64,000 nt of DNA from Marinomonas profundi (lineage in GTDB: Bacteria > Pseudomonadota > Gammaproteobacteria > Pseudomonadales > Marinomonadaceae): the NCBI RefSeq assembly GCF_020694005.1, contig NZ_CP073013.1, positions 3,172,578-3,236,577 on the forward strand, in the 5' to 3' direction. Shown one piece after another: positions 1 to 8,625 of this stretch (positions are counted from its first letter, which is position 1; the number at the start of each line of letters is the position of its first letter). The position numbers and the translations under genes are program-made. A model generated the notes under the pieces. That model was not told where the DNA came from, made no database searches, and worked only from the letters and a program-made list of their open reading frames with translations.

Positions 1-384
<384 letters not shown>

Positions 385-406
385 CCCGTCGACCTAGGAT
401 GTTTTT

Positions 407-2791
407 ATGAAAATTAGTGAGAATTGGCTAAGAGAGTGGGTCAATCCAGACATCAGTAGCGATGATTTGGTGGCTCAGATAACCCTAGCTGGCCTTGAAG
501 TAGATGAGGTCTTGCCTGTTGCCTCTGATTTTTCGGGTGTGGTGGTGGGTGACATTATAAGTGCAGAACCTCATCCAAACGCTGACAAGCTGCAGGTTTG
601 CCAAGTGTCTGATGGTTCTGAGGTTTTTCAAGTGGTCTGTGGTGCGCCCAATGCGCGTCCTGGTATCAAGATTCCTTTTGCTAAAATTGGCGCTGTGTTG
701 GGTGCGGATTTTAAAATCAAGAAGGCGAAACTGCGTCAGGTCGAATCTTTCGGCATGTTGTGCTCTGCGTCTGAATTGGGTTTGAGTGATGATCACGACG
801 GTATTATGGAGTTGCCTGTTGTTGCTAAAGCCGGTGAAGACTTTCGGGCTTTTTTAGGGCTTGATGATCAAATCATTGATGTGGATTTAACGCCTAACCG
901 TAGTGACTGTTTAAGTATTGCTGGCTTGGCGCGTGAAGTTGGCGTTTTAAATAAGACTGACGTGACGCCGGTTAAGGTGACGCCTGCGGATGTTACGATT
1001 GATGACGCTTTTCCTGTTCGCGTTGATGCGAAGCAAGCTTGTCCTCGTTATCTTGGGCGAGTGATTCGTGGTGTCAATATAAAAGCGCAATCTCCCTTGT
1101 GGATGGTTGAGAAGCTTCGTCGCAGTGGCATTCGTTCTATTGATCCAGTTGTCGATATCACCAACTATGTGATGCTTGAGTTGGGTCAGCCAATGCATGC
1201 GTTTGACTTGGCCAACCTATCAGGTTCTGTTGTTGTTCGTATGGCGAATGAGGGTGAAAAAATTGTCTTGTTAGATGGGCAGGAAATTTCACTTCGTGAA
1301 GACACTATGGTCATTGCAGACGAAAAAGCACCACTGGCTATTGCGGGTGTGATGGGCGGTGAAGGGTCTGGTGTTAACGCTGAAACTCAAGATATCTTTC
1401 TTGAAAGTGCATTTTTTGCGCCGCTTGCATTAGCCGGTAAAGCGCGCTCATATGGCTTGCATACCGACTCGTCTCATCGTTTTGAGCGTGGTGTAGATGC
1501 CACGCTACAAGAGCGAGCCATTGAAAGAGCGACCGCGCTGGTTGTAGAAATAGCGGGCGGTCAAGTTGGTCCTATTACGCATGCGGTTAATGAGGCTTCT
1601 TTGCCTGAAGCGGCAGTGGTAACTCTGCGCCGTAAAAAGCTCGATCAGTATTTGGCCATGTCTATCGATAAAGACTTGGTGACGGATATTTTAACGCGTC
1701 TTGGTTTGCAGATGGTTGAAATCACTGACGAGGCTTGGACGACAAAAGCGCCATCGCATCGGTTTGATATTGCGATAGAAGCAGACTTGATTGAAGAAGT
1801 GGCGCGTATCTATGGTTATGACAACCTTCCTTCGTCTATGCCTCAAGCCGCGGTGAATTTCACGCCTTTATCTGAGACAAAAGCCCAGATCCAAGTATTG
1901 CGTTCTATCTTGGTCTCACAGGGGTATCAGGAAGCGGTGACTTACAGCTTTATAGATCCTAACTTGAGTAAACAATTTCTATCGAAAATTGAGCCCATTC
2001 CATTGGCGAACCCTATTTCAGCCGATATGGGGGTAATGCGTCCAAGTTTGGTGCCGGGATTGGTTAAAGCGTATCTTTATAATCAAAATCGTCAGCAGTC
2101 ACGTGTGCGTTTGTTTGAAACGGGCCGTCGCTTCATTGGCTCAGTTGATGCGTTGGCAGATTTAGATCAGCAACAGCAAGTGGCTGGCCTTATAGCGGGG
2201 ACTCGTCATCCTGAAGCTTGGTATCACGGTAGCGAGAAGGTCGATTTTTATGATCTAAAGGCGCACGTTGAAGCCTTGTTTGCTTTGAATGATGGCGGTA
2301 AACCAACTTATGAGCGTTCTGAGTGTGAGTTTTTGCATCCTGGGCGCTCAGCAGACCTCTTTTTAGAGGGGCAGTTTGTTGGGTTGATGGGGGAGTTGCA
2401 TCCGCAACTGTCAAAGGCGTTAGGCGTGAATCAACCTATCTATGTATTTGATATTGCATTGAGTGCGGTGTTGAATGCGACCTTGCCTGAATATGAGGTG
2501 GTGTCTCGCTTCCCAGAGGTGCGTCGTGACCTGGCGTTACTGGTTGACCGCTCTGTGCCAGTAAGTGCCTTGGAGAAAGTTATTTCTGCAACGGCTGGTG
2601 AGGCGCTTAAAAATGTCTTGGTTTTTGATGTTTATCAGGGCCAAGGCATTGATGACACGAAAAAAAGTGTCGCTTTGGGCTTGACGTGGCAGCATCCTTC
2701 ACACACTCTTAGTGATGAAGAAGTGAACAACTCTGTCGAGCAAACTGTTGCAGCTTTGTCTGAGCAGTTAGGAGCCGTTGTAAGGGGGTAG
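407..2791 (+). CDS. pheT: Phenylalanine-tRNA ligase beta subunit
   Basis: Beta subunit of phenylalanyl-tRNA synthetase, 794 aa, the normal bacterial length. Visible parts in order: N-terminal OB-type tRNA-binding domain (about residues 40-150, containing [15 protein letters not shown]), B3/4 editing region (about 210-390, with [19 protein letters not shown]), B5 domain (about 400-475), class II-like core, and the C-terminal anticodon-binding FDX-ACB domain (about 700-793, with [15 protein letters not shown]). An AGGAT ribosome-binding site precedes the ATG. It lies 22 bases after pheS and 4 bases before ihfA, so the three are very probably one transcript. Nothing unusual is seen. Confidence 0.98.
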   Translation: MKISENWLREWVNPDISSDDLVAQITLAGLEVDEVLPVASDFSGVVVGDIISAEPHPNADKLQVCQVSDGSEVFQVVCGAPNARPGIKIPFAKIGAVLGADFKIKKAKLRQVESFGMLCSASELGLSDDHDGIMELPVVAKAGEDFRAFLGLDDQIIDVDLTPNRSDCLSIAGLAREVGVLNKTDVTPVKVTPADVTIDDAFPVRVDAKQACPRYLGRVIRGVNIKAQSPLWMVEKLRRSGIRSIDPVVDITNYVMLELGQPMHAFDLANLSGSVVVRMANEGEKIVLLDGQEISLREDTMVIADEKAPLAIAGVMGGEGSGVNAETQDIFLESAFFAPLALAGKARSYGLHTDSSHRFERGVDATLQERAIERATALVVEIAGGQVGPITHAVNEASLPEAAVVTLRRKKLDQYLAMSIDKDLVTDILTRLGLQMVEITDEAWTTKAPSHRFDIAIEADLIEEVARIYGYDNLPSSMPQAAVNFTPLSETKAQIQVLRSILVSQGYQEAVTYSFIDPNLSKQFLSKIEPIPLANPISADMGVMRPSLVPGLVKAYLYNQNRQQSRVRLFETGRRFIGSVDALADLDQQQQVAGLIAGTRHPEAWYHGSEKVDFYDLKAHVEALFALNDGGKPTYERSECEFLHPGRSADLFLEGQFVGLMGELHPQLSKALGVNQPIYVFDIALSAVLNATLPEYEVVSRFPEVRRDLALLVDRSVPVSALEKVISATAGEALKNVLVFDVYQGQGIDDTKKSVALGLTWQHPSHTLSDEEVNNSVEQTVAALSEQLGAVVRG

Positions 2792-2795
2792 ATTT

Positions 2796-3092
2796 ATGGG
2801 ATCGTTGACAAAAGCGGACCTTGCTGAAAACTTAGTTGACTCGATTGGTCTAAGCAAAAAAGACGCAAAAGATCTTGTTGAAGGTTTTTTTGATGTCGTG
2901 CGTCATTCGTTGATAGAGAGACAGCAAGTTAAGTTGTCGGGCTTTGGTAATTTTGAAGTGCGCGAAAAGAGTCAGCGCCCTGGTCGAAACCCTAAAACGG
3001 GAGAGGAAATCCCTATTACGGCGCGAACGGTTGTTACTTTTCGACCTGGGCAAAAGCTTAAGTCAAAAGTAGAAGACTATATGCAAGAATAG
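2796..3092 (+). CDS. ihfA: Integration host factor subunit alpha
   Basis: Alpha subunit of the heterodimeric DNA-bending protein IHF, which shapes nucleoid, promoter and recombination complexes. It is 98 aa, the family length. The N-terminal helical dimerisation part carries [10 protein letters not shown]; the beta-arm has the conserved PGRNPKTGE stretch whose Pro intercalates into the minor groove, followed by the [13 protein letters not shown] signature typical of IHF-alpha. The gene begins 4 bases after the pheT stop and its GGGGG ribosome-binding site lies inside the pheT 3' end, implying translational coupling. A strong terminator follows. Confidence 0.97.
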   Translation: MGSLTKADLAENLVDSIGLSKKDAKDLVEGFFDVVRHSLIERQQVKLSGFGNFEVREKSQRPGRNPKTGEEIPITARTVVTFRPGQKLKSKVEDYMQE

Positions 3093-3110
3093 CGTTATTG
3101 CTATCTGTTT

Positions 3111-3140
3111 AAAAAGCCACCTTTTGAGGTGGCTTTTTTA
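3111..3140 (+). terminator. Rho-independent terminator after ihfA
   Basis: Perfect hairpin with arms AAAAAGCCACC and GGTGGCTTTTTT around a TTTTGA loop. It lies 18 bases after the ihfA stop and closes the pheST-ihfA operon. Confidence 0.93.
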
Positions 3141-3503
<363 letters not shown>

Positions 3504-3517
3504 AAATTTGAAGATTT

Positions 3518-3593
3518 GCCGCTATAGCTCAGTTGGTAGAGCATCTGACTTGTAATCAGAGGGTCCCGAGTTCGACTCTTGGTGGCGGCACCA
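3518..3593 (+). tRNA. tRNA-Thr (TGT), copy 1
   Basis: 76-nt cloverleaf with acceptor GCCGCTA, anticodon loop CTTGTAA (anticodon TGT) and encoded CCA. The anticodon stem is TCTGA/TCAGA, whereas the three later copies have CCTGA/TCAGG, a compensated pair change. Confidence 0.96.
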
Positions 3594-3656
3594 GATTTGG
3601 TCAAAGTCTTGATCTTTTAAAGATCAAGATCAAAAAAAGATTTTGCTTTTATAAAG

Positions 3657-3732
3657 GCCGCTATAGCTCAGTTGGTAGAGCACCTGACTTGTAATCAGGG
3701 GGTCCCGAGTTCGACTCTTGGTGGCGGCACCA
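3657..3732 (+). tRNA. tRNA-Thr (TGT), copy 2
   Basis: 76-nt cloverleaf, anticodon loop CTTGTAA, encoded CCA. The 63-base spacer before it holds a GATCTTT/AAAGATC inverted repeat (about 3611-3627). Confidence 0.96.
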
Positions 3733-3772
3733 CTTCTTAGGGAGTGAGTGAAGGTAAACTGCGTTATGTAAG

Positions 3773-3848
3773 GCCGCTATAGCTCAGTTGGTAGAGCACC
3801 TGACTTGTAATCAGGGGGTCCCGAGTTCGACTCTTGGTGGCGGCACCA
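3773..3848 (+). tRNA. tRNA-Thr (TGT), copy 3
   Basis: 76-nt cloverleaf identical in sequence to copy 2 as far as I can read; anticodon TGT, encoded CCA. Confidence 0.96.
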
Positions 3849-3891
3849 TTACTTCCTTTGGGTTGTAATGTAAAATTTGATTTAGCGTTTA

Positions 3892-3967
3892 GCCGCTATA
3901 GCTCAGCTGGTAGAGCACCTGACTTGTAATCAGGGGGTCCCGAGTTCGACTCTTGGTGGCGGCACCA
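3892..3967 (+). tRNA. tRNA-Thr (TGT), copy 4
   Basis: 76-nt cloverleaf with anticodon TGT and encoded CCA. It differs from copies 2 and 3 by one D-loop base (AGCTGG instead of AGTTGG). Confidence 0.96.
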
Positions 3968-4009
3968 CTTACTTAATAAAGTAAGATTGGAGAATGTTAA
4001 GCAAGCATT

Positions 4010-4085
4010 GGGTGTGTAGCTCAGTTGGGAGAGCGTCGCCCTTACAAGGCGAATGTCGGGGGTTCGAACCCCTCCACACCCACCA
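4010..4085 (+). tRNA. tRNA-Val (TAC), copy 1
   Basis: 76-nt cloverleaf: acceptor GGGTGTG/CACACCC, D stem GCTC/GAGC, anticodon loop CTTACAA (anticodon TAC), T arm GGGGG-TTCGAAC-CCCTC, encoded CCA. It begins the Val/Asp amplified part of the array. Confidence 0.96.
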
Positions 4086-4136
4086 TCTTACCGATGTAAA
4101 AGGTACGTCTGCTGGGACGAAAAATACACTTGTGTT

Positions 4137-4213
4137 GGAGTGGTAGTTCAGTTGGTTAGAATACCTGCCTGTCACGCAGGGGGTCGCGGGTTCGAGTCCC
4201 GTCCATTCCGCCA
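4137..4213 (+). tRNA. tRNA-Asp (GTC), copy 1
   Basis: 77-nt cloverleaf, acceptor GGAGTGG/CCATTCC, anticodon loop CTGTCAC (anticodon GTC), T-loop TTCGAGT, encoded CCA. Very close to the E. coli tRNA-Asp sequence. Confidence 0.96.
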
Positions 4214-4261
4214 TTTACTTTTGATAGAGTAAATAGGTTAAAGAAATACCATCATTGCGAT

Positions 4262-4337
4262 GGGTGTGTAGCTCAGTTGGGAGAGCGTCGCCCTTACAAG
4301 GCGAATGTCGGGGGTTCGAACCCCTCCACACCCACCA
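4262..4337 (+). tRNA. tRNA-Val (TAC), copy 2
   Basis: Identical to Val copy 1, 252 bases downstream, with the same flanking spacers, so it is part of a tandem duplication. Confidence 0.96.
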
Positions 4338-4387
4338 TCTTACCGATGTAAAAGGTGCGTCTGCTGGGACGAAAAATACACCGTGTT

Positions 4388-4464
4388 GGAGTGGTAGTTC
4401 AGTTGGTTAGAATACCTGCCTGTCACGCAGGGGGTCGCGGGTTCGAGTCCCGTCCATTCCGCCA
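4388..4464 (+). tRNA. tRNA-Asp (GTC), copy 2
   Basis: Identical to Asp copy 1; 251 bases downstream of it. Confidence 0.96.
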
Positions 4465-4512
4465 TTTACTTTTGATAGAGTAAATAGGTTAAAGAAATAC
4501 CATCATTGCGAT

Positions 4513-4588
4513 GGGTGTGTAGCTCAGTTGGGAGAGCGTCGCCCTTACAAGGCGAATGTCGGGGGTTCGAACCCCTCCACACCCACCA
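4513..4588 (+). tRNA. tRNA-Val (TAC), copy 3
   Basis: Identical to Val copies 1 and 2; 251 bases after copy 2. Confidence 0.96.
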
Positions 4589-4639
4589 TCTTACCGATGT
4601 AAAAGGTACGTCTGCTGGGACGAAAAATACACTTGTGTT

Positions 4640-4716
4640 GGAGTGGTAGTTCAGTTGGTTAGAATACCTGCCTGTCACGCAGGGGGTCGCGGGTTCGAGT
4701 CCCGTCCATTCCGCCA
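4640..4716 (+). tRNA. tRNA-Asp (GTC), copy 3
   Basis: Identical to the other Asp copies. Its downstream flank is the spacer that elsewhere follows tRNA-Val, which marks a recombination joint. Confidence 0.96.
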
Positions 4717-4766
4717 TCTTACCGATGTAAAAGGTACGTCTGCTGAGACGAAAAATACACAGTGTT

Positions 4767-4843
4767 GGAGTGGTAGTTCAGTTGGTTAGAATACCTGCCT
4801 GTCACGCAGGGGGTCGCGGGTTCGAGTCCCGTCCATTCCGCCA
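4767..4843 (+). tRNA. tRNA-Asp (GTC), copy 4
   Basis: Identical Asp copy lying only 127 bases after copy 3, with no Val gene between them. Confidence 0.96.
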
Positions 4844-4892
4844 TTTACTTTTGATAGAGTAAATAGGCTAAAGAAATACCCATCATTACGAT

Positions 4893-4965
4893 GGGTGTGT
4901 AGCTCAGTTGGAGAACTTAGTTCTTACAAGGTGCTAGATGCCGAGGGTTAGAAAACATCCTCATT
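4893..4965 (+). pseudogene. Decayed tRNA-Val (TAC)
   Basis: The first 19 bases (GGGTGTGTAGCTCAGTTGG) match the intact tRNA-Val. After that the D stem partner is shifted (GAGAAC), the anticodon stem no longer pairs although TTCTTACAAG is still recognisable, the T arm is AGGGTTAGAAAACATCCT, and the acceptor partner CACACCC and CCA are gone. It occupies the position where a Val gene is expected between Asp copy 4 and Val copy 4. No functional cloverleaf can be drawn. Confidence 0.85.
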
Positions 4966-4987
4966 GTTAAGATGTGAAAGCGTTATT

Positions 4988-5063
4988 GGGTGTGTAGCTC
5001 AGTTGGGAGAGCGTCGCCCTTACAAGGCGAATGTCGGGGGTTCGAACCCCTCCACACCCACCA
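4988..5063 (+). tRNA. tRNA-Val (TAC), copy 4
   Basis: Intact copy identical to Val copies 1-3, immediately after the decayed copy; the spacer on its 5' side is unlike the repeated spacer. Confidence 0.96.
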
Positions 5064-5095
5064 CTGATAGAAAGTGGTTAAAAATCTATGAAAAC

Positions 5096-5172
5096 GGAGT
5101 GGTAGTTCAGTTGGTTAGAATACCTGCCTGTCACGCAGGGGGTCGCGGGTTCGAGTCCCGTCCATTCCGCCA
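5096..5172 (+). tRNA. tRNA-Asp (GTC), copy 5
   Basis: Intact last gene of the array, identical to the other Asp copies; the 32-base spacer before it differs from the repeated Val-Asp spacer. Confidence 0.96.
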
Positions 5173-5599
5173 TTTACTTACTGATTAAAAGTAAGCATCA
5201 AGTAGTAATAGCCTCAATTATATAGATTATTCATTTCTTAATTTTCACCTATCTGCAAAGCGTATTTCGAGTACCTAGTGCTTCGGCATCCTGTTGCTTC
5301 ATGTCTCCAAACTTTCCATTGATTATCTAGTTATTTATTTTTTAACGCCTCCTTGTTCTCTGCCGTTTTGCCTTTTGCTCATTCTACCTAATCTTCTGCT
5401 AGTTTTTATTGCTAGTTGCGCCTCATCGTGCGTGCTTTGCTGACTATTTTTATTTTTTGGTACGCTATTTTGTTAATAGGGTATTGCGCAAGAAATACTT
5501 ACTGGTAATATCAGATCATGTGCTTCTATACTTGAAGCGTATAAGTGACTTAATGATCAACAATAAAATTTCCAATAAAAATAACAATGGAGCTTATTT
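5173..5599. other. AT-rich gene-free stretch between the tRNA array and fadL
   Basis: No supported gene. A weak inverted repeat (CTTACT...AGTAAG, 5177-5194) follows the last tRNA and may end the transcript, but it has no T-run. The rest should carry the fadL promoter; I cannot identify a specific operator in it. Confidence 0.4.
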
Positions 5600-6928
5600 A
5601 TGACTACCTCAAAATTTTTGTTTAGAGCAAGCTTGGTTGCCGCCTCTGTGGCGGCAGCGTCTACTGCCTATTCGGCGGGTTTTGCTTTAAATGATCACAG
5701 TGCTACCGCTTCTGGTAAAGCCTTAGGCGGTGTTGCCGCTTCGAATGAGGATATCTCTGCCAGCTTCTGGAACCCCGCACTGTTTGTTAACGCCAAAGAA
5801 ACCACTGTCTATGTGTCGGGTGCTTACGTCATGCCAAGTATGGACGTGACAGTAAATTCTGCTAAGGATGCTACTCCAACTAGTCCATCTGTACTTGGTG
5901 GACCTAAGGATTTAACTGCTGATGGGGCAACGCAAGATTCCGTTGATAATACCTTGGTGCCAGCTTTTTATTTTGCAAAACCGCTTTCTGATAAAACAGT
6001 AGCAGGCATTTCTTTGAATGTGCCGTTCGGTTTGTCTGGTGACTATGGGCAAGATTGGGCTGGTCGCTTTCACGCCACAGAAACGGCAATTCAGGATATA
6101 GCACTGAGCTTTGCGTTGGCGCATCGCGTCAATAATTGGGCATCGGTCGGTGCGAGTGTGCAAATTCATAAAGCAGAAGTTGTATTGGAGTCGGCTGTTG
6201 GTACAACTACAACTTTAGCTGGAGGAGAAGGGATTGGCCGTATAGAGGCAGATGATACCAGTTACGGTTATAGTTTGGGTGTGGCGCTAGAGCCAAGAAA
6301 AGGCACTCGTTTGGGTTTGGGTTATCGCAGTGAAGTAGATTTTGATTTTAAAGGTGATGTGAAGTATACAGATGTGTCTGCAGGGTTAGCTGGTGCTGCT
6401 AATCTAGTTAATGCCGATGTCAGTGATTCAATTACATTTCCATCAGTAATTACCTTGAGTCTTGAGCAAGATCTAACACCTAAGTTGATGCTAGGTTTGA
6501 CCGCTATTCGTACCGGCTGGGGAGCTATGGATGGTATCAATATTGATTTTGATAGTGAGCAAGACAATTCAGAACTTACTTTTGGTTTTGAAGATCAGTG
6601 GATGTATTCTGCTGGTTTGACGTATGCACATTCTGATAAGTTGACGCTAAGAACAGGCGTGGCCATGGATAATTCGCCAGTAACCGATAAATATCGTTCA
6701 GCTCGTACCCCAGATGGCGACCGTAAATGGATTTCTGTTGGCGGAACTTACGACTTTAACGACATGACGTCGGCGACTTTTGCTTTCACACATGTAATGA
6801 TCGAGGATGTGTCTGTTAATCGTAATTTCACGGCTAGTGGTCAAGAAGACGCTTCTCGTGGCACGTTAGATGCTGATTATAAGTCATCAGCTAATGTCGT
6901 TTCAGTTGCGATGAACATGGCATTCTAA
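5600..6928 (+). CDS. FadL-family outer membrane long-chain fatty acid / hydrocarbon transporter
   Basis: Predicted 14-strand beta-barrel porin of the FadL/OmpP1/TodX family, which moves hydrophobic substrates such as long-chain fatty acids across the outer membrane. It is 442 aa. The N-terminal signal peptide (about residues 1-26) should be cleaved after AYS-A, leaving GFALNDHSATASGKALGG, the family's N-terminal plug/hatch signature with the NPA(L) box (SFWNPALF) shortly after. The chain ends in Phe, as required for barrel assembly. TGGAGC precedes the ATG. It is a single-gene unit with its own terminator. The true substrate cannot be read from the sequence. Confidence 0.9.
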   Translation: MTTSKFLFRASLVAASVAAASTAYSAGFALNDHSATASGKALGGVAASNEDISASFWNPALFVNAKETTVYVSGAYVMPSMDVTVNSAKDATPTSPSVLGGPKDLTADGATQDSVDNTLVPAFYFAKPLSDKTVAGISLNVPFGLSGDYGQDWAGRFHATETAIQDIALSFALAHRVNNWASVGASVQIHKAEVVLESAVGTTTTLAGGEGIGRIEADDTSYGYSLGVALEPRKGTRLGLGYRSEVDFDFKGDVKYTDVSAGLAGAANLVNADVSDSITFPSVITLSLEQDLTPKLMLGLTAIRTGWGAMDGINIDFDSEQDNSELTFGFEDQWMYSAGLTYAHSDKLTLRTGVAMDNSPVTDKYRSARTPDGDRKWISVGGTYDFNDMTSATFAFTHVMIEDVSVNRNFTASGQEDASRGTLDADYKSSANVVSVAMNMAF

Positions 6929-6951
6929 ATTATTTCTGATTATTAAGCTGT

Positions 6952-6991
6952 AAAAAAGCCGACGTTCAATCAATTGAACGTCGGCTTTTTT
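6952..6991 (+). terminator. Terminator after the FadL-family gene
   Basis: Perfect inverted repeat with arms GCCGACGTTCAAT (6958-6970) and ATTGAACGTCGGC (6973-6985) flanked by A6 and T6, so it can work in both directions. Confidence 0.93.
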
Positions 6992-7006
6992 GTGTCTGAA
7001 ATACTT

Positions 7007-7039
7007 CTAATGCACCATGCGCAGTTCTTTGGCTTTAGT
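7007..7039 (-). pseudogene. 3'-terminal remnant of an EAL-domain gene
   Basis: Read on the minus strand this encodes TKAKELRMVH followed by TAG. The intact GGDEF/EAL gene at 9972-12221 ends AKAKELRMVY followed by TAA. The two share 21 identical bases (CACCATGCGCAGTTCTTTGGC on the plus strand at 7013-7033 and the matching stretch near 9980), then differ at synonymous positions. It therefore looks like the tail of a diverged homologue whose body was lost; the IS-containing block begins right beside it. Confidence 0.7.
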
Positions 7040-7048
7040 TGTAGGTCA

Positions 7049-8482
7049 TATATGGACTCCTCTGGGGATGCAACGATAGCATCCCTATTTTTTAATAAAG
7101 AATCATGCGTACTCCACTTGTTTATTAACAATACTTATCAACGGTCATAACAAACTTGCGTTAGCTTTCGTATATTCGGTCTTATTATGGAGAGCTACTC
7201 CAGACCTTAACGGCTTTATTCGCCGTGTAAACCAAACGCCTTATCGGAATTATGGCTTCAAGAGCCGCTGACCTACTCAGGTTTCATTTGGTTTGCTTGC
7301 TAGCTGTTCATTCCGTTCAATCTATATTGCTAACTGCCTAGGTTGGTACTTTCTCTATTTACTGGCTTATTGAACATCATCGTTACTGTGCGACAGGTTG
7401 ACGATATTCAAGCCCACTTTTCAGCATGGCTGTCGCCATTCTGACCAGTTTGTTGGCGACGGCCACTATGGTTTTATTAAACCCTTTCGTGCTGAGTAGT
7501 TGCCTTATCCAACAACTCAAGCCGTCTGTTTTTTCTTTAACATGAATGACCAAAGATCGGGCCCCGTTAATAATGAGCGTACGCAGATACGTATCGCCTC
7601 GCTTGGTAATCCCGCCGATGGTGACCTTACCGCCACTGCCACTGTGCGCGGGTACAAGGCCTATGCTGGCACTGGCATCTCGGCCACGTCTGAAGCACTC
7701 AGCCGAACCGAACTTAGCATACATCATGCTGGCTCCGAGCCAAGCGACACCGGGCAGTTGAACAAGCCGTTGGCAGGCGTCAATCTGTTTCGCTATCGTT
7801 TTAATCTCATCGGTCACTTCTGCCATCAGCATGATCACATGTCTAAGTTGCTCTAACAGTCTAAATATTATCCTGCGTGCAACGACGGTCATTTCATTTT
7901 CAGCATCTTCAAGCGTAATAGGCACTTGCTTAAGGAGCTTACTGATTCCTACCGCAAAGTTAACCCCATATTCACGGCCAAAACCGCGAAGGCGATTGGC
8001 AATTTGGTTTCGTTCTTTCTTATAGCCTTCGCGGAATTTATGTAATGTAGCAATATCTTGCTGCTCTAATGTACGGATCTGAACGCAGTGTAACTGCTGG
8101 CTTCTACTCGCCTCATAAATACTCATGGCATCATTTTTATCATTCTTATTACCCACTCGGTATTTTGCGGCAATATGAGGAGGAATTAGGCCCACTTTAT
8201 GGCCTGATGCCGTGAAGTGTCTAGCCCAATGATGTGCTGAACCACACGCTTCCATATAGATCGCTGCATCAGGGTACTGGGCAATGATGAGACACATCTT
8301 CTTCGCTGTGACTTCTTTATTTAACTTGGCTTTACCAGCTTGGTTGAAGACAGCAACTTGGAAAACTTCTTTCGCTAAATCGATACAAATTGTCGTATTA
8401 TTATTCATGGTATGGCTCCTTTGGTTTGGTCGCCCCCCAATTTACCGAAATTCAGCTGAATTGGGGAGGAGTCCATACCATT
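7049..8482 (-). mobile_element. IS110-family element, IS1111 group
   Basis: About 1.43 kb. A 12-bp subterminal inverted repeat, TATGGACTCCTC at 7051-7062 and GAGGAGTCCATA at 8466-8477, brackets one transposase gene on the minus strand. Short subterminal repeats are the hallmark of the IS1111 group, unlike the IS110 group. A long non-coding segment (7063-7382) lies downstream of the transposase, where IS1111 elements are expected to carry their guide RNA. The outer flanks (GTAGGTCA at 7041-7048, GATTAGCCGAGG from about 8483) rejoin to resemble the dispersed repeat near 27803-27835, so the element split such a repeat. Exact outer bases are uncertain by a few positions. Confidence 0.85.
7383..8408 (-). 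CDS. IS110-family transposase (IS1111 group)
   Basis: 341-aa DEDD recombinase that moves the surrounding element. The N-terminal RuvC-like domain shows D10 (CIDLAKEVF), E53 (YMEACGSAHHWAR, a signature of the IS1111 group) and D90/D93 (NKNDKNDA). A helical middle follows, then the C-terminal Transposase_20 domain with LPGVAWLGA and the Ser-containing GLVPAHSGSGGK (about residue 250), which supplies the nucleophile in this family. Length is normal and the frame is intact, so it may be active. Several overlapping frames on the other strand are shadows. Confidence 0.93.
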   Translation of the reverse strand: MNNNTTICIDLAKEVFQVAVFNQAGKAKLNKEVTAKKMCLIIAQYPDAAIYMEACGSAHHWARHFTASGHKVGLIPPHIAAKYRVGNKNDKNDAMSIYEASRSQQLHCVQIRTLEQQDIATLHKFREGYKKERNQIANRLRGFGREYGVNFAVGISKLLKQVPITLEDAENEMTVVARRIIFRLLEQLRHVIMLMAEVTDEIKTIAKQIDACQRLVQLPGVAWLGASMMYAKFGSAECFRRGRDASASIGLVPAHSGSGGKVTIGGITKRGDTYLRTLIINGARSLVIHVKEKTDGLSCWIRQLLSTKGFNKTIVAVANKLVRMATAMLKSGLEYRQPVAQ

Positions 8483-8589
8483 GGATTAGCCGAGGAACGA
8501 GGCGTGATCTAACGTTTATGAAGCAATCTGTTACACGCCTGATTACGGTCGTACCTCCCTCATCAGGCCTACAAAACCTATCCAACTGT
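8483..8589. repeat. Dispersed palindromic repeat pieces between the two insertion sequences
   Basis: 8483-8510 (GATTAGCCGAGGAACGAGGC onward) is the reverse complement of the repeat around 27803-27830. 8536-8575 (CGCCTGATTACGGTCGTACC...ATCAGGCCTAC) is the reverse complement of the 3' module of the tandem repeats at 55260-55300. These are the flanks into which the two elements inserted. Confidence 0.75.
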
Positions 8590-8625
8590 AGATACCATCT
8601 CTCCTAACCAGCCTCAAGTTTTTAT

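Larger units (their letters stand above)
4010..4870 (+). repeat. Tandem amplification of a Val-Asp tRNA unit (about 251 bp)
   Basis: Val genes start at 4010, 4262 and 4513 and Asp genes at 4137, 4388 and 4640, giving a period of 251-252 bases. Spacers are repeated too: the Val-to-Asp spacer begins ATCTTACCGATGTAAAAGGT and the Asp-to-Val spacer begins TTTACTTTTGATAGAGTAAA. Only a few base changes separate units, so the amplification is recent or is kept uniform by gene conversion. Confidence 0.9.

Noticed and set aside
3969-4214. Minus-strand frames reading MAEWTGLEPATPCVTGRYSN (here and at 4466-4717), plus plus-strand frames at 4556-4789 and 4964-5188
   Set aside because: They are translations of tRNA-Val and tRNA-Asp genes and spacers. 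This is a well-known false protein family produced by tRNA arrays.
4010-5172. Regularly spaced repeats that could suggest a CRISPR array
   Set aside because: The repeated blocks are intact tRNA genes of two kinds and the spacers are themselves repeated, not unique.
5409-5603. 64-codon frame upstream of the FadL-type gene
   Set aside because: Low-complexity, AT-driven composition, no ribosome-binding site, no family resemblance, and it overlaps the fadL start.
7500-7856. Frames on the plus strand inside the IS1111 element (also 7546-7761, 7831-8025, 8284-8607)
   Set aside because: Antisense shadows of the transposase gene; no independent features.
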